Part shown: positions 16,710-24,786 of the stretch, piece after piece
Numbering within the stretch: the first letter of the stretch is position 1
Layout: the number at the start of each line of letters is the position of its first letter
Source of the DNA: Micromonospora sp. RP3T
GTDB taxonomy: Bacteria; Actinomycetota; Actinomycetes; Mycobacteriales; Micromonosporaceae
DNA: 64,000 bases
Assembly (NCBI RefSeq): GCF_003027925.1
Contig: NZ_PYPS01000019.1
Location: 56,624-120,623, forward strand
Reading direction: 5' to 3'
Made by a program: the position numbers and the translations under genes
The notes under the pieces: model-generated
What the model saw: the letters and a program-made list of their open reading frames with translations, nothing else
The model's database searches: none
What the model was told of the DNA's origin: nothing

Positions 16710-18086
16710 GTGCGCTACCAGGAGTTGTCCCACTGGCTGTCCGACCTGGACGAGCCGCTGACCCCCCGGCCCGGCCTGCCCGGCGACACGGACGCCGACG
16801 TGGCGATCGTGGGCGCCGGGTACACCGGGCTGTGGACGGCGTACTACCTGGCGCTTGCCGATCCGACGCTGCGGGTCGTCGTGCTGGAGCGGGAGATCGC
16901 CGGGTACGGCGCGTCCGGTCGCAACGGCGGCTGGTGCTCGGCGCTGTTCCCCACCTCGCTGCCGGCGCTGGCCCGACGCCACGGGCCGGACCGGGCGCTG
17001 GCCATGCAGCGGGCCATGCACGACACCGTCCACGAGGTGGGCCGGGTGGCCGCCGCCGAGGGCATCGACTGCGACTGGCGGGCCGGCGGCACCGTGGTGC
17101 TGGCCCGCACCGGGGCGCAGCTCGACCGGGCCCGCGCCGAGGTCGCCCAGGCCCGCGCGCACGGGCTCACCGACGACGACCTGGTGCTGCTCGACGCCGC
17201 CGAGGCCACCGCCCGCTGCGCCGCCGACGGGGTACGCGGCGGCACGTACACACCGCACTGCGCCACCGTGCAGCCGGCGAAGCTGGTCCGGGGCCTGGCC
17301 CGGGCGGTGGAGCGCCGGGGCGTACGCGTCTTCGAACGCACCCCGGTCACCGCGCTGCGGCCCGGCGCGGCGGTGACCCCGGCCGGCGTGGTCCGGGCGC
17401 CGGTGGTGGTCCGCGCCACCGAGGGCTTCACGCCGGGGCTGCCCGGGCACCGGCGGGTGGTCGCGCCGGTCTACTCATTGATGGTGGCCACCGCGCCGCT
17501 GCCGGCGGCGACCTGGGCCCGGATCGGCCTGGCCGACCGGGAGACGTTCGCCGACCACCGGCACCTCATCGTGTACGGCCAGCGCACCGCCGACGGGCGG
17601 CTGGCGTTCGGCGGGCGGGGCGCCCCCTACCACTACGGCTCCCGGGTGCGCCCCGACTTCGACCGGGAGCCCCGGGTGTTCGCGGCGTTGCGCCGCACGC
17701 TCGGCGAGCTGTTCCCGGCGCTCGGCCCGGACGTACCGGTGACGCACGCCTGGGGCGGCCCGCTCGGTGTGGCCCGGGACTGGGCCGCCTCGGTGGGGCT
17801 GGACCGCCGCACCGGGCTGGCCTGGGCCGGCGGGTACGTCGGCGACGGGGTGGGCACCAGCAACCTGGCCGGCCGCACGCTCGCCGACCTGATCCGGGGC
17901 GAGGCGAGCGACCTGACCGCGTTGCCCTGGGTCGGGCACCGCTCGCCGCGCTGGGAGCCGGAGCCGCTGCGGTGGCTGGCCATGAACGCCGGCTTGAAGA
18001 TCATGTCGTCGGCCGACGCCACCGAGACCCGCACCCACCGCCCGGCCCGCCGCGCCGCCCTCTTCAACCGCTTCCTGGGCCACTGA
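16710..18086 (+). CDS. FAD-dependent amine oxidase, PuuB/DadA-like (second copy)
   Basis: 458 residues from a GTG three bases after the aminotransferase stop. FAD fingerprint DADVAIVGAGYTGLWTAYYL, then EIAGYGASGRNGGWCSALFP, and the C-terminal GLAWAGGYVGDGVGTSNLAG. It is a paralogue of the oxidase at 8364 with the same ordering of motifs. Co-transcription with the aminotransferase gives two parallel ways (transamination or oxidation) to deaminate a diamine. It ends with a histidine-rich basic tail. Confidence 0.83.
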   Translation: MRYQELSHWLSDLDEPLTPRPGLPGDTDADVAIVGAGYTGLWTAYYLALADPTLRVVVLEREIAGYGASGRNGGWCSALFPTSLPALARRHGPDRALAMQRAMHDTVHEVGRVAAAEGIDCDWRAGGTVVLARTGAQLDRARAEVAQARAHGLTDDDLVLLDAAEATARCAADGVRGGTYTPHCATVQPAKLVRGLARAVERRGVRVFERTPVTALRPGAAVTPAGVVRAPVVVRATEGFTPGLPGHRRVVAPVYSLMVATAPLPAATWARIGLADRETFADHRHLIVYGQRTADGRLAFGGRGAPYHYGSRVRPDFDREPRVFAALRRTLGELFPALGPDVPVTHAWGGPLGVARDWAASVGLDRRTGLAWAGGYVGDGVGTSNLAGRTLADLIRGEASDLTALPWVGHRSPRWEPEPLRWLAMNAGLKIMSSADATETRTHRPARRAALFNRFLGH

Positions 18087-18095
18087 CTCCTGGGG

Positions 18096-18115
18096 CACTG
18101 ACCCGACGGTCAGTG
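18096..18115. terminator. short hairpin between convergent genes
   Basis: CACTGACC at 18096-18103 pairs with GGTCAGTG at 18108-18115 around a four-base loop, just after the oxidase stop and overlapping the stop of the opposing DUF3499 gene at 18110. Confidence 0.45.
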
Positions 18116-18487
18116 GTTGGGCGGGATCACCCGGAGGTGGCCGCGACGACCCTGCTGGTGCGGCGGCTGGGAGTTCGGCTTGGGGTGGGGGTCCTCGGGA
18201 GGACGCGGCGGCGCCGGGCGGGCGGCCTCGCGGACCGCCTCGGCCAGCGCGACCAGGTCGTCGGTCGTGGGCGGCGGCGGCTCGAACTCGCCCTCGTGCC
18301 GCACCACGTCCCAGCCGCGCGGGGCCGTCAAGCTGCGGGCGTGCTGCTCACACAGGTCGTACGTATGCGGTTCGGCGAACGCCGCGAGCGGCCCCACCAC
18401 CGCTGTCGACTCGTTGTAGACATAGGTCAATGTGGCGACCGCTTGCCGGGGGCAGCCGTTACGGGAGCAGCGCCGTGGTGACCTCAC
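18110..18487 (-). CDS. DUF3499 family protein
   Basis: 125 residues from a GTG. The N-terminal half has the conserved cysteines of the family: RRCSRNGCPRQAVATLTYVY and then YDLCEQHARSLTAPRGW, suggesting a small zinc-binding fold. The C-terminal half is proline-rich and basic (PPHQQGRRGHLRVIPPNH). Function is unknown. In mycobacteria the homologue (Rv3258c) sits in the same place beside a metallopeptidase-family gene and whiB2, as here. Confidence 0.85.
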   Translation of the reverse strand: MRSPRRCSRNGCPRQAVATLTYVYNESTAVVGPLAAFAEPHTYDLCEQHARSLTAPRGWDVVRHEGEFEPPPPTTDDLVALAEAVREAARPAPPRPPEDPHPKPNSQPPHQQGRRGHLRVIPPNH

Positions 18488-18642
18488 GTGCGGCAGGGTA
18501 TCCCCATTACCGGGTCCGGCGCACCGCTTCGCGTTACGACACGCCCGTCACGGTGATCACAATTCGTCCGATCGGCGCACCGGCGCGCCGGGCGTGCCGC
18601 GCGACGGCGGAGCGGCCCTGTCACCGGGCTACCCTGTGCGTC
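18488..18642. promoter_or_regulatory. divergent promoter region DUF3499 / metallopeptidase gene
   Basis: 155 bp separating divergent genes, with a lower-GC patch at 18535-18570 (ACGGTGATCACAATTCG). A TACCCT hexamer at 18630-18635 lies close to the downstream ATG, so that gene may be transcribed with a very short leader. Confidence 0.35.
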
Positions 18643-19092
18643 ATGACGAGCCCGCAGAACAGCCGCCCCGGCTCGGGCCGGCGCACCCACCGCGACCGGC
18701 ACGGTCGCGGGCTGCGCGGGCGGCTGGTGCCGGCCACCGTGCCGCTGGCCCGGACCAAGGCCGAGGTCTTCGACGACCTGGTGCTCGACACCGTGGAGAC
18801 GCTCGAACGCCGGTTCGCCAAGGAGCTGGCCGGGGTGGAGTTCGCCGTCGAGGACGTCCCCCCGGATCTGAACGTCTACGACTCCGACGTACTGGAGGAC
18901 GGCGAGGTGCCGCTCGCCCGACTGCTGCCGGGTCGTCCCGGCCGGCAGGAGGTGCCGCCGCGCATCGTGCTCTACCGGCGACCGTTGGAGTTCCGCGCGA
19001 TGGACCGGGAGGACCTCGCGGATCTCGTGCACGACGTGATCATCGAGCAGGTGGCGAACCTGCTCGGGGTCGACCCCGACGAGCTGGCCTGA
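18643..19092 (+). CDS. metallopeptidase-family protein (Zincin_1-like)
   Basis: 149 residues; the ATG at 18643 is chosen because the upstream frame is not conserved in character. The basic N-terminus RRTHRDRHGRGLRGRLVP is followed by FDDLVLDTVETLERRFAKEL, FAVEDVPPD, PPRIVLYRRPLEFRAMDRED and LVHDVIIEQVANLLGVDPDE. This corresponds to the Rv3259-type minimal zincin family. The expected HExxH is replaced by HDVII.Q, so peptidase activity is doubtful. It precedes the convergent whiB gene, reproducing the mycobacterial order. Confidence 0.78.
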   Translation: MTSPQNSRPGSGRRTHRDRHGRGLRGRLVPATVPLARTKAEVFDDLVLDTVETLERRFAKELAGVEFAVEDVPPDLNVYDSDVLEDGEVPLARLLPGRPGRQEVPPRIVLYRRPLEFRAMDREDLADLVHDVIIEQVANLLGVDPDELA

Positions 19093-19167
19093 CCGCCGTC
19101 CGCGTCGCACCCCGCACACCGCGACCCCACGGACCCGGGCGGCCCCCACCGCCCGGTCCATGTCGGG

Positions 19168-19428
19168 TCAGGCGGCCACCCGCCGCTTGAGCTTGCGCCG
19201 CTCCCGTTCGGAGAGGCCGCCCCAGATCCCGAACCGCTCGTCGTGGCCGAGCGCGTACTCCAGACATTCCGTCTTGACTTCACACCGCGAGCAGATGCGC
19301 TTCGCCTCGCGGGTCGAGCCGCCCTTCTCGGGAAAGAACGCCTCCGGGTCGGTCTGCGAGCAGAGCGCCCGCTCCTGCCACTCCGGCGCGTTCCCGAGCA
19401 GGTCGGCCACCTCGAGCTGGCCGTCCAT
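19168..19428 (-). CDS. WhiB-family iron-sulfur regulator (WhiB2/WhmD-like)
   Basis: 86 residues with the four [4Fe-4S] cysteines at positions 23, 46, 49 and 55, the turn GIWGGLSERER, and a basic tail KLKRRVAA for DNA contact. AAGGAGG precedes the ATG. The neighbourhood (DUF3499, metallopeptidase, fbiA/fbiB downstream) matches mycobacterial whiB2, linked to septation and sporulation control. The protein acts with the primary sigma factor. A long promoter region lies upstream. Confidence 0.92.
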   Translation of the reverse strand: MDGQLEVADLLGNAPEWQERALCSQTDPEAFFPEKGGSTREAKRICSRCEVKTECLEYALGHDERFGIWGGLSERERRKLKRRVAA

Positions 19429-19832
19429 CGATTGCCTCCTTGTCGCGCACCGGCGTCATTCGCCGCTGCAACCCCCCACGCGAAAGGCGTGCTTGTCCGT
19501 ACGGACCCAATTGGTGCGTTCCGCGCGAACAACCCCATTCAAATTACACGCGTGTAATGCGTGCGCCGTCAAGCCAAACTTGATAATGGAGTCGCCCTCC
19601 CGACACGTCCGGCGCGACCGCTGCGGCCGTCCGTAGCCTCGCAACCTGCCCTATCGATTCAGACCCCGGGCGAGTAACGCCCTCCCCGGCGAGTTGCCCC
19701 AAGTTTTCTGCCGTGGCGCAACACCGGCGGGCCGGCCGGACGCCCCCGTCGGCCGCCGCCCAAGATCACTAATGGTGGGGCAAAGGTTAACGCGCTCGGC
19801 GCGGTACCGCCCGTCCATCCACCAACGCCGAC
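19429..19832. promoter_or_regulatory. long non-coding region upstream of whiB
   Basis: About 400 bp with no credible gene between whiB and the next operon. It includes a 16-bp perfect palindrome at 19543-19558 and an AT-richer band (19495-19600) that probably contains the whiB promoter. The part from 19640 to 19830 shows nothing recognisable except TTAACG at 19787. Confidence 0.5.
19543..19558. promoter_or_regulatory. perfect 16-bp palindrome ATTACACGCGTGTAAT
   Basis: A dyad-symmetric site 115 bp upstream of the whiB start. Symmetry and length fit a dimeric repressor (TetR/GntR-like size). It does not match the BldD or MtrA consensus that I know. The regulator is unknown. Confidence 0.55.
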
Positions 19833-19863
19833 CGCGCCCCGTCCAACATGTGGACGGGGCGCG
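19833..19863 (-). terminator. 12-bp perfect stem terminator
   Basis: CGCGCCCCGTCC (19833-19844) and its complement (19852-19863) enclose a seven-base loop. It begins 20 bases past the stop of the minus-strand operon ending at 19883. Confidence 0.7.
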
Positions 19864-19882
19864 TGGGTCGCTGAGCGTTCGA

Positions 19883-20221
19883 TCAGTCGGTTCGCGGTGG
19901 TGAACTGGTCGGCCAGACGAATTCGGTGATCGCCCCGCCGGTGACGGAGATCGCGCCGGCCGGTGTGTCCTCGTCCCACCAGACGGTATAAACGCCCGCC
20001 TCCAGGTCCGGGTAGACGGCACTGTGGAACACCCCGTCCAGGACGTGCCGCTCCCGTACCGCCGAGTGGGTACGCGGGCCGTCCCGGTCCGCGCGACTGA
20101 TCTCGATCTCCCGCCCGTGCAGGTCCCGGCCGGTGTGGATGATCAGTGCGCCGGTGTCGCCGCCGAGGTCGAGCAGCACGGTCCCGCGGTACGACGGGCC
20201 GAGGTCGTGGTGCCGGTGCAT
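19883..20221 (-). CDS. conserved small protein of unknown function
   Basis: 112 residues from the ATG at 20221, which has GAGGGG nine bases upstream; an in-frame ATG at 20230 abuts that same site and is less likely. The sequence is a compact beta-rich unit: YRGTVLLDLGGDTGALIIHT, LHGREIEISRAD, RHVLDGVFHSAVYPDLEAG, and VYTVWWDEDTPAGAISVTGG. Similar actinobacterial proteins are sometimes labelled phospholipase, without support that I can see. It follows the DUF4331 gene by a few bases and ends at a strong terminator. Confidence 0.7.
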   Translation of the reverse strand: MHRHHDLGPSYRGTVLLDLGGDTGALIIHTGRDLHGREIEISRADRDGPRTHSAVRERHVLDGVFHSAVYPDLEAGVYTVWWDEDTPAGAISVTGGAITEFVWPTSSPPRTD

Positions 20222-20234
20222 GCCGCCCATCCCC

Positions 20235-21632
20235 TCAGGACCGCTTCGCCGGCGGGTTGCCGAACCCGTCGTACGGGGTGCCGAGGAACGGGAAGTCACC
20301 GAGGAACGGCGCGGTCACGTCCGTCGCGTCCAGACCCGGCGTGACGGCCGCCGCCGCGGCGTCCGGCTTGAACGTCTTGTCCACGAGCGGCACGGTCAAC
20401 CCGGCGATCGCGCGCAGCGCGATGGTCACCACGTCGTCGGTGACCCGGCGGCCGTTGGGGAAGCCGGCCAGGTCACCGCCGAGCACCCCGAACCGGTCCG
20501 GCCGGGCACTGGGCCGGATCGCCGTGTTCAGCCGCAGCATGTCGGCCTGGGTGTCGCCGGTGGTGTTCGCGAAGCCGTCGACCAGCCCGGCCGGTACGCC
20601 GGTGAGCAGCAGCGCCACCAGGTCGGCGCGCGGCTTCTTCGCCTTGTTCAACGCGTCCAGGTTGGGAAAGACACCCGGATAGAGCACCGGCAGCAGCGCG
20701 GCCAGCTCGGGCCGCTCGACGAACCCGGCGAACCGCTTGTCCTCCGACGGCGGCAGCGTGTTCCACAGGTCCTTCTTCGACATCGGCACGATCACCTCGT
20801 TGAACAACGGGTTACCGAGCCGGGACACCTGGACGAAGGGGCCGGTGGCGGTGTCCGCGGACACCCGGTCGCCGAGCACCCGCACCTGCTGCCGGGACGC
20901 GGTGGTCCAGACACCGATCGTCGACGCGCGGTCGGCGTAGCCGTACCGGGCCGCCTTCCGGCGCACCTTGCCCAATGGCACCTGGATCGCGATGCTGTGC
21001 ACGTTCAGCCGGTCCAACGCGTTGACCGGCTCGCCCTCGGTCTTGAACAGCTTCTTGCCGGCCACGTGGAGCTGCTGGAACGGCCGCAGCGTACCCAGGT
21101 CGAACACCGCGCCCAGGTCGACGAAGAACCCGTCGGCGCGCTGGCCGGCGAACACCTTCTCACCGGTGGACAGCTTGAACGTCGCCTGCTTCACCAGGTT
21201 CTGGTAGTTCGGCGTGGACAGCGGGCCGACGTTGCACGGCGGGCAGGGCAGCTTGTTCGCCAGCACGTGCTCCCGGCCGTCCGCGAGCCGGGTCAGCTTG
21301 TAGAACTGCCGCCGGTTCCAGTTCTTGCTGTCCAGCGACTCGATCGGCCCGGTGTTGTAGAGAAAACTGTTCTGATTCGTGATCTCGGTGGTGAATTCGA
21401 AACGATAGGTGACGTCCGGGTAACCGTCGCCGTCGTTGTCGACGTGGATCTCGTACCGGACGTCGTCACCGAACTCGAAGAAGTTGGGGCCGCCGGAGGG
21501 AAGCTGCACCGGCACGTAGTTGGCGATCAACGTGACCGTGTCCGGCCGGGTCGGGCTGACGAACGCGTACAGGTCGGAACTGTCGGCGACCGGATCCTTG
21601 GCGATCTCCGGGGCCTCGCGGTGAGAGGACAT
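20235..21632 (-). CDS. DUF4331 domain protein
   Basis: 465 residues, start chosen at MSSHREAPEIAKDPVADSSD, the canonical beginning of this family. Further marks: DLYAFVSPTRPDTVTLIANY, EIHVDNDGDGYPDVTYRFEF, WTTASRQQVRVLGD, and GNPLFNEVIVPMSKKDLWN near the end. The DNDGDG loop looks calcium-binding. No signal peptide is visible on this protein. It lies between a small Tat-signal protein gene and the 112-residue gene, all on one strand. Function unknown. Confidence 0.85.
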   Translation of the reverse strand: MSSHREAPEIAKDPVADSSDLYAFVSPTRPDTVTLIANYVPVQLPSGGPNFFEFGDDVRYEIHVDNDGDGYPDVTYRFEFTTEITNQNSFLYNTGPIESLDSKNWNRRQFYKLTRLADGREHVLANKLPCPPCNVGPLSTPNYQNLVKQATFKLSTGEKVFAGQRADGFFVDLGAVFDLGTLRPFQQLHVAGKKLFKTEGEPVNALDRLNVHSIAIQVPLGKVRRKAARYGYADRASTIGVWTTASRQQVRVLGDRVSADTATGPFVQVSRLGNPLFNEVIVPMSKKDLWNTLPPSEDKRFAGFVERPELAALLPVLYPGVFPNLDALNKAKKPRADLVALLLTGVPAGLVDGFANTTGDTQADMLRLNTAIRPSARPDRFGVLGGDLAGFPNGRRVTDDVVTIALRAIAGLTVPLVDKTFKPDAAAAAVTPGLDATDVTAPFLGDFPFLGTPYDGFGNPPAKRS

Positions 21633-21703
21633 GGCGGACCACACCTTCGTCGGGGAAACGTCTGTCGGACCGGCGCCGGGAGCCCGCGCCGGGAGGAGCG
21701 GGG

Positions 21704-21994
21704 TCAGCGGCGGGCGGCGCGCACCAGCCGGTCGGCCAGGCCACGGTCGCGCACCTGGACCCGGGTCGTGCCGACGAAGACGTCCATCGTGCCGGTGGCG
21801 GCGTCGCGCAGGTGGACCACGATCGGCTCGTCGCGGCGGCCCGCGGTCGGGGCGTTCTGCGCGGCGGACAGGCCCGGCACGGTGAGCGCCGCCGCGCCCA
21901 GGGTGGCGCTCGCGGCGGCGGTCAGCGTCTGCCGGCGGGTCAGCCGCGGCCAGGGCCGCCGCTTCGGCGCGTCGGTGGTCTCGTCAGTGCTCAT
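21704..21994 (-). CDS. small Tat-exported protein, unknown function
   Basis: 96 residues. The N-terminal third is a twin-arginine signal (RPWPRLTRRQTLTAAASATL, then GAAALTVPGLSAAQ). The mature part is only about 45 residues: DEPIVVHLRDAATGTMDVFV and GTTRVQVRDRGLADRLVRAA. It lies 71 bases upstream of the DUF4331 gene on the same strand, probably one operon. The mature segment resembles the short twin-arginine proteins that accompany molybdopterin or electron-transfer genes, but none is nearby. Confidence 0.7.
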   Translation of the reverse strand: MSTDETTDAPKRRPWPRLTRRQTLTAAASATLGAAALTVPGLSAAQNAPTAGRRDEPIVVHLRDAATGTMDVFVGTTRVQVRDRGLADRLVRAARR

Positions 21995-22075
21995 CGGCAA
22001 CCTTTCCGCAACCGGCGCCGCAGCGCCGCGGGGGCCGGGCACCCGGACGCCGCCGGGTCCCCGGGCTGGGGGTCA

Positions 22076-22107
22076 CCGGCGGCGGTCCTCGCCGCAACCG
22101 CCGCCGG
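22076..22107 (-). terminator. terminator after fbiC
   Basis: An 11-bp perfect stem (22076-22086 with 22097-22107) and a ten-base loop, 40 bases beyond the fbiC stop on its strand. No T-tract. Confidence 0.55.
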
Positions 22108-22146
22108 CATCCACAGGTACGGCGCGGCGCGGCGAAAGGTTCGACG

Positions 22147-24660
22147 TCAGGCGCGGGCGTGACCGTACGCGGTCGTCCGCTTGCGGAACGGCCGCCCGGC
22201 CGCCGTGGCGATCGACCGCAACTGCTCCTCGGTACGGGCCGAACCGTTGCCCGAGCCGGCCATCCGGGAGATGGTCTCCTCCATCAGCGTGCCGCCGAGG
22301 TCGTTGCAGCCACCGCGCAGCATCTCCACCGTGCCGGCGTCGCCGAGCTTCACCCAGGAGCACTGGATGTTGTCGATCCGGCCGTGCAGCAGCAGCCGGG
22401 CCATCGCGTGCACCACCCGGTTCTCCCGCCAGGTCGGCCCCGGCCGGGCGATGCCGGCCAGGTAGATCGGCGCGTTGGTGTGCACGAACGGCAGCGCCAC
22501 GAACTCGGTGAACCCGCCGGTACGGTCCTGCACGCCGGCCAGCACCCGCAGGTGGGCCAGCCACTGGCCGGGGTGGTCGACGTGCCCGTACATCATCGTG
22601 GAGCTGGACCGGATGCCCAGCTCGTGGGCCGTGCTGACCACCTCGACCCAGGCGGCGGCCGGCAGTTTGCCCTTGGTGAGCACCCAGCGCACGTCGTCGT
22701 CGAGGATCTCCGCGGCGGTGCCCGGGATGGTGTCCAGCCCGGCCTCGCGCAGCCGGCCCAGCCACTCCCGCACCGGCACGCCGGCCTTCGCGGCGGCGGT
22801 GACGATCTCCATCGGGGAGAACGCGTGCACGTGCATCCCGGGCACCCGCGCCTTGATCGCGCGGACGATGTCGGCGTAGCCGGTGACCGGCATCTTCGGG
22901 TCGATGCCACCCTGGAGGCAGACCTCGGTGGCGCCGGCCGTCCACGCCTCCTCGGCCCGGTCCGCCACCTGGTCCAGGGAGAGCCGGAACGCGTCCGCGT
23001 CGCTCTCCCGCTGCGCGAACGCGCAGAACCGGCAGCCCACGTAGCAGACGTTCGTGAAGTTGATGTTCCGGTTGACCACGTAGGTCACGTCGTCGCCGAC
23101 CGCGTCCCGGCGCACGTCGTCCGCGATCCGGCACAACTCGTCCAGCGCCGGCCCGTCCGCGTCGAACAACGCCAGCGCCGCCGCCTCGTGCGCCGGCGTC
23201 AGCAGCGCGGCCGGATTCTCCGCCGCCAGCCGCAGGCCGGCGCGCAGGTCGGCGTCCCCGCCGCCGGTCCCGGGCACCGGGCGGGTGACCTTGTTCGCCA
23301 CCTCGGACCAGTCGCCGTAGACGCTGTCGAAGTCGCCGCGCCGGTCCTCCGTCCGCCCGGTCACGTCGATGGTGACGTGCAGGTCGGTCCGGCCCCCGAA
23401 CACCTCCTCCGGCTCCTGCCAGGGCCGCCCCACCGGGCGGGCCGCCTCGACCGCCAGCCCGGTCGCCGGGTCGGCGAGCGCGGTGACGTGCGGCAGCAGG
23501 CGCGGGTCCAGCCACGGCCCGCCGGCCCGTACGTACTCCGGGTAGACGGTCAACCGCTCGCGCAGCGTGAACCCGGCGCTTGCGGTCCGCGCGGCCAGCT
23601 CGTCGAGCTGCGGCCAGGGCCGCTCCGGGTTGACGTGGTCCGGCGTCACCGGGGAGACGCCGCCCCAGTCGTCGATGCCGGCGCGCAGCAGGAGGTCGTA
23701 CTCGCCGGCGATCAGGTTCGGCGGGGCCTGGATGCGCGCCTTCGGGCCGAGCAGCACCCGGGCCACCGCCACGGTGGCGGCCAGGTCGTGCAGCTCCGCG
23801 TCCGGCATGCCGCGCATCGCGGTGTCCGGCTTGGCGCGGAAGTTCTGCACGATCACCTCCTGGAGGTGGCCGTACTCCCGCATCGCGCGACGGATCGCGA
23901 ACACCGCGTCGACCCGCTCGGCCCGGTGCTCGCCGATGCCGATCAGGATGCCGGTGGTGAACGGCACGCCGACCCGGCCGGCGTCGTCGAGCACCCGTAG
24001 CCGCACCGCGGGTTCCTTGTCCGGCGAGCCGAAGTGCGGGCCGCCCGGCTCCGACCAGAGCCGGGTGGCGGTGGTCTCCAGCATCATGCCCATGCTCGGC
24101 GCGACCGGCTTGAGCCGCTGCAACTCCGACCAGGACAGCACGCCCGGGTTCAGGTGCGGCAGCAGGCCGGTCTCCTCCAGCACCGCCACCGCACAGGCGC
24201 GCAGATAGTCGAGGGTGGAGTCGTAGCCCCGCTCGTCCAGCCACTCGCGGGCCGCCGGCCAGCGCTCCTCCGGCCGGTCGCCGAGCGTGAACAGCGCCTC
24301 TTTGCAGCCCTGCGCCGCGCCCTCCCGGGCGATGGCGAGAACCTCGTCGCGCTCCAGGTAGGCGGCGGGCAGCCGGTGCGGCACGGTGGCGAACGTGCAG
24401 TAGTGGCAGCGGTCCCGGCAGAGCCGGGTCAGCGGGATGAAGACCTTCTTGGAGTACGTGACCACGCCCGGCCGACCGGCCTCACGCAGCCCGGCGTCGC
24501 GGATCTCCCCGGCGACGCGGAGCAGCTCGTCGAGCGCCGCGCCGCGCGCGGTGAGCAGGGCGGCCGCCTCGTCCGCGTCCAACGCCCGGCCGGTGGCGGC
24601 GCGGCCCAGCGCCCGCCGGACGCTCGCCTCGGTCGGTTCGAACTCGCTGCGCTCACCCAT
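22147..24660 (-). CDS. fbiC: FO synthase, CofG-CofH fusion
   Basis: 837-residue fused radical SAM enzyme that builds the deazaflavin FO from tyrosine and 5-amino-6-ribitylaminouracil, the first step of coenzyme F420 synthesis. The N-terminal CofG half has the cluster CRDRCHYC (near residue 80). The C-terminal CofH half begins near 460 with CYVGCRFCAF (near 535). VNRNINFTNVCYVGCRF, YADIVRAIKARVPGMHVHAF and SSSTMMYGHVDHPGQWLAHL are CofH marks. Length is normal for actinobacterial FbiC. A proline-rich membrane protein gene lies between it and divergent fbiA. Confidence 0.95.
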   Translation of the reverse strand: MGERSEFEPTEASVRRALGRAATGRALDADEAAALLTARGAALDELLRVAGEIRDAGLREAGRPGVVTYSKKVFIPLTRLCRDRCHYCTFATVPHRLPAAYLERDEVLAIAREGAAQGCKEALFTLGDRPEERWPAAREWLDERGYDSTLDYLRACAVAVLEETGLLPHLNPGVLSWSELQRLKPVAPSMGMMLETTATRLWSEPGGPHFGSPDKEPAVRLRVLDDAGRVGVPFTTGILIGIGEHRAERVDAVFAIRRAMREYGHLQEVIVQNFRAKPDTAMRGMPDAELHDLAATVAVARVLLGPKARIQAPPNLIAGEYDLLLRAGIDDWGGVSPVTPDHVNPERPWPQLDELAARTASAGFTLRERLTVYPEYVRAGGPWLDPRLLPHVTALADPATGLAVEAARPVGRPWQEPEEVFGGRTDLHVTIDVTGRTEDRRGDFDSVYGDWSEVANKVTRPVPGTGGGDADLRAGLRLAAENPAALLTPAHEAAALALFDADGPALDELCRIADDVRRDAVGDDVTYVVNRNINFTNVCYVGCRFCAFAQRESDADAFRLSLDQVADRAEEAWTAGATEVCLQGGIDPKMPVTGYADIVRAIKARVPGMHVHAFSPMEIVTAAAKAGVPVREWLGRLREAGLDTIPGTAAEILDDDVRWVLTKGKLPAAAWVEVVSTAHELGIRSSSTMMYGHVDHPGQWLAHLRVLAGVQDRTGGFTEFVALPFVHTNAPIYLAGIARPGPTWRENRVVHAMARLLLHGRIDNIQCSWVKLGDAGTVEMLRGGCNDLGGTLMEETISRMAGSGNGSARTEEQLRSIATAAGRPFRKRTTAYGHARA

Positions 24661-24670
24661 CGGCCCAGTG

Positions 24671-24723
24671 TAAGGAGGGGCCCCCGCTTAACGCTTTCGG
24701 TAGAGGCGGGGGCCCCGCTTAAC
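24671..24723. repeat. paired GGGGCCCC/TTAAC intergenic element, copy 1
   Basis: Two units ending in GCTTAAC, each headed by GGGGCCCC or GGGGGCCCC, separated by GCTTTCGGTAGAG. The G/C runs can also form a hairpin. A second copy with the same layout lies at 36314-36365, with a related spacer (GGATTCTGCATAG). Such units look like a dispersed intergenic repeat of this genus. Confidence 0.65.
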
Positions 24724-24786
24724 ATCTGCCGCCAGGCGGAGCGCCGCGGCGGACGGCGGAGGTGGTCCGCCGCCCGCCGACCCGGG

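Noticed and set aside
18643..19092. Active zinc peptidase
   Set aside because: No HExxH is present; only family similarity is claimed.
19640..19832. Possible small RNA or short gene in the whiB upstream gap
   Set aside because: Short frames have random composition and no conserved stem other than the terminator at 19833 was found.
22000..22146. Riboswitch near fbiC
   Set aside because: The region is downstream, not upstream, of fbiC; its hairpin is explained as a terminator.
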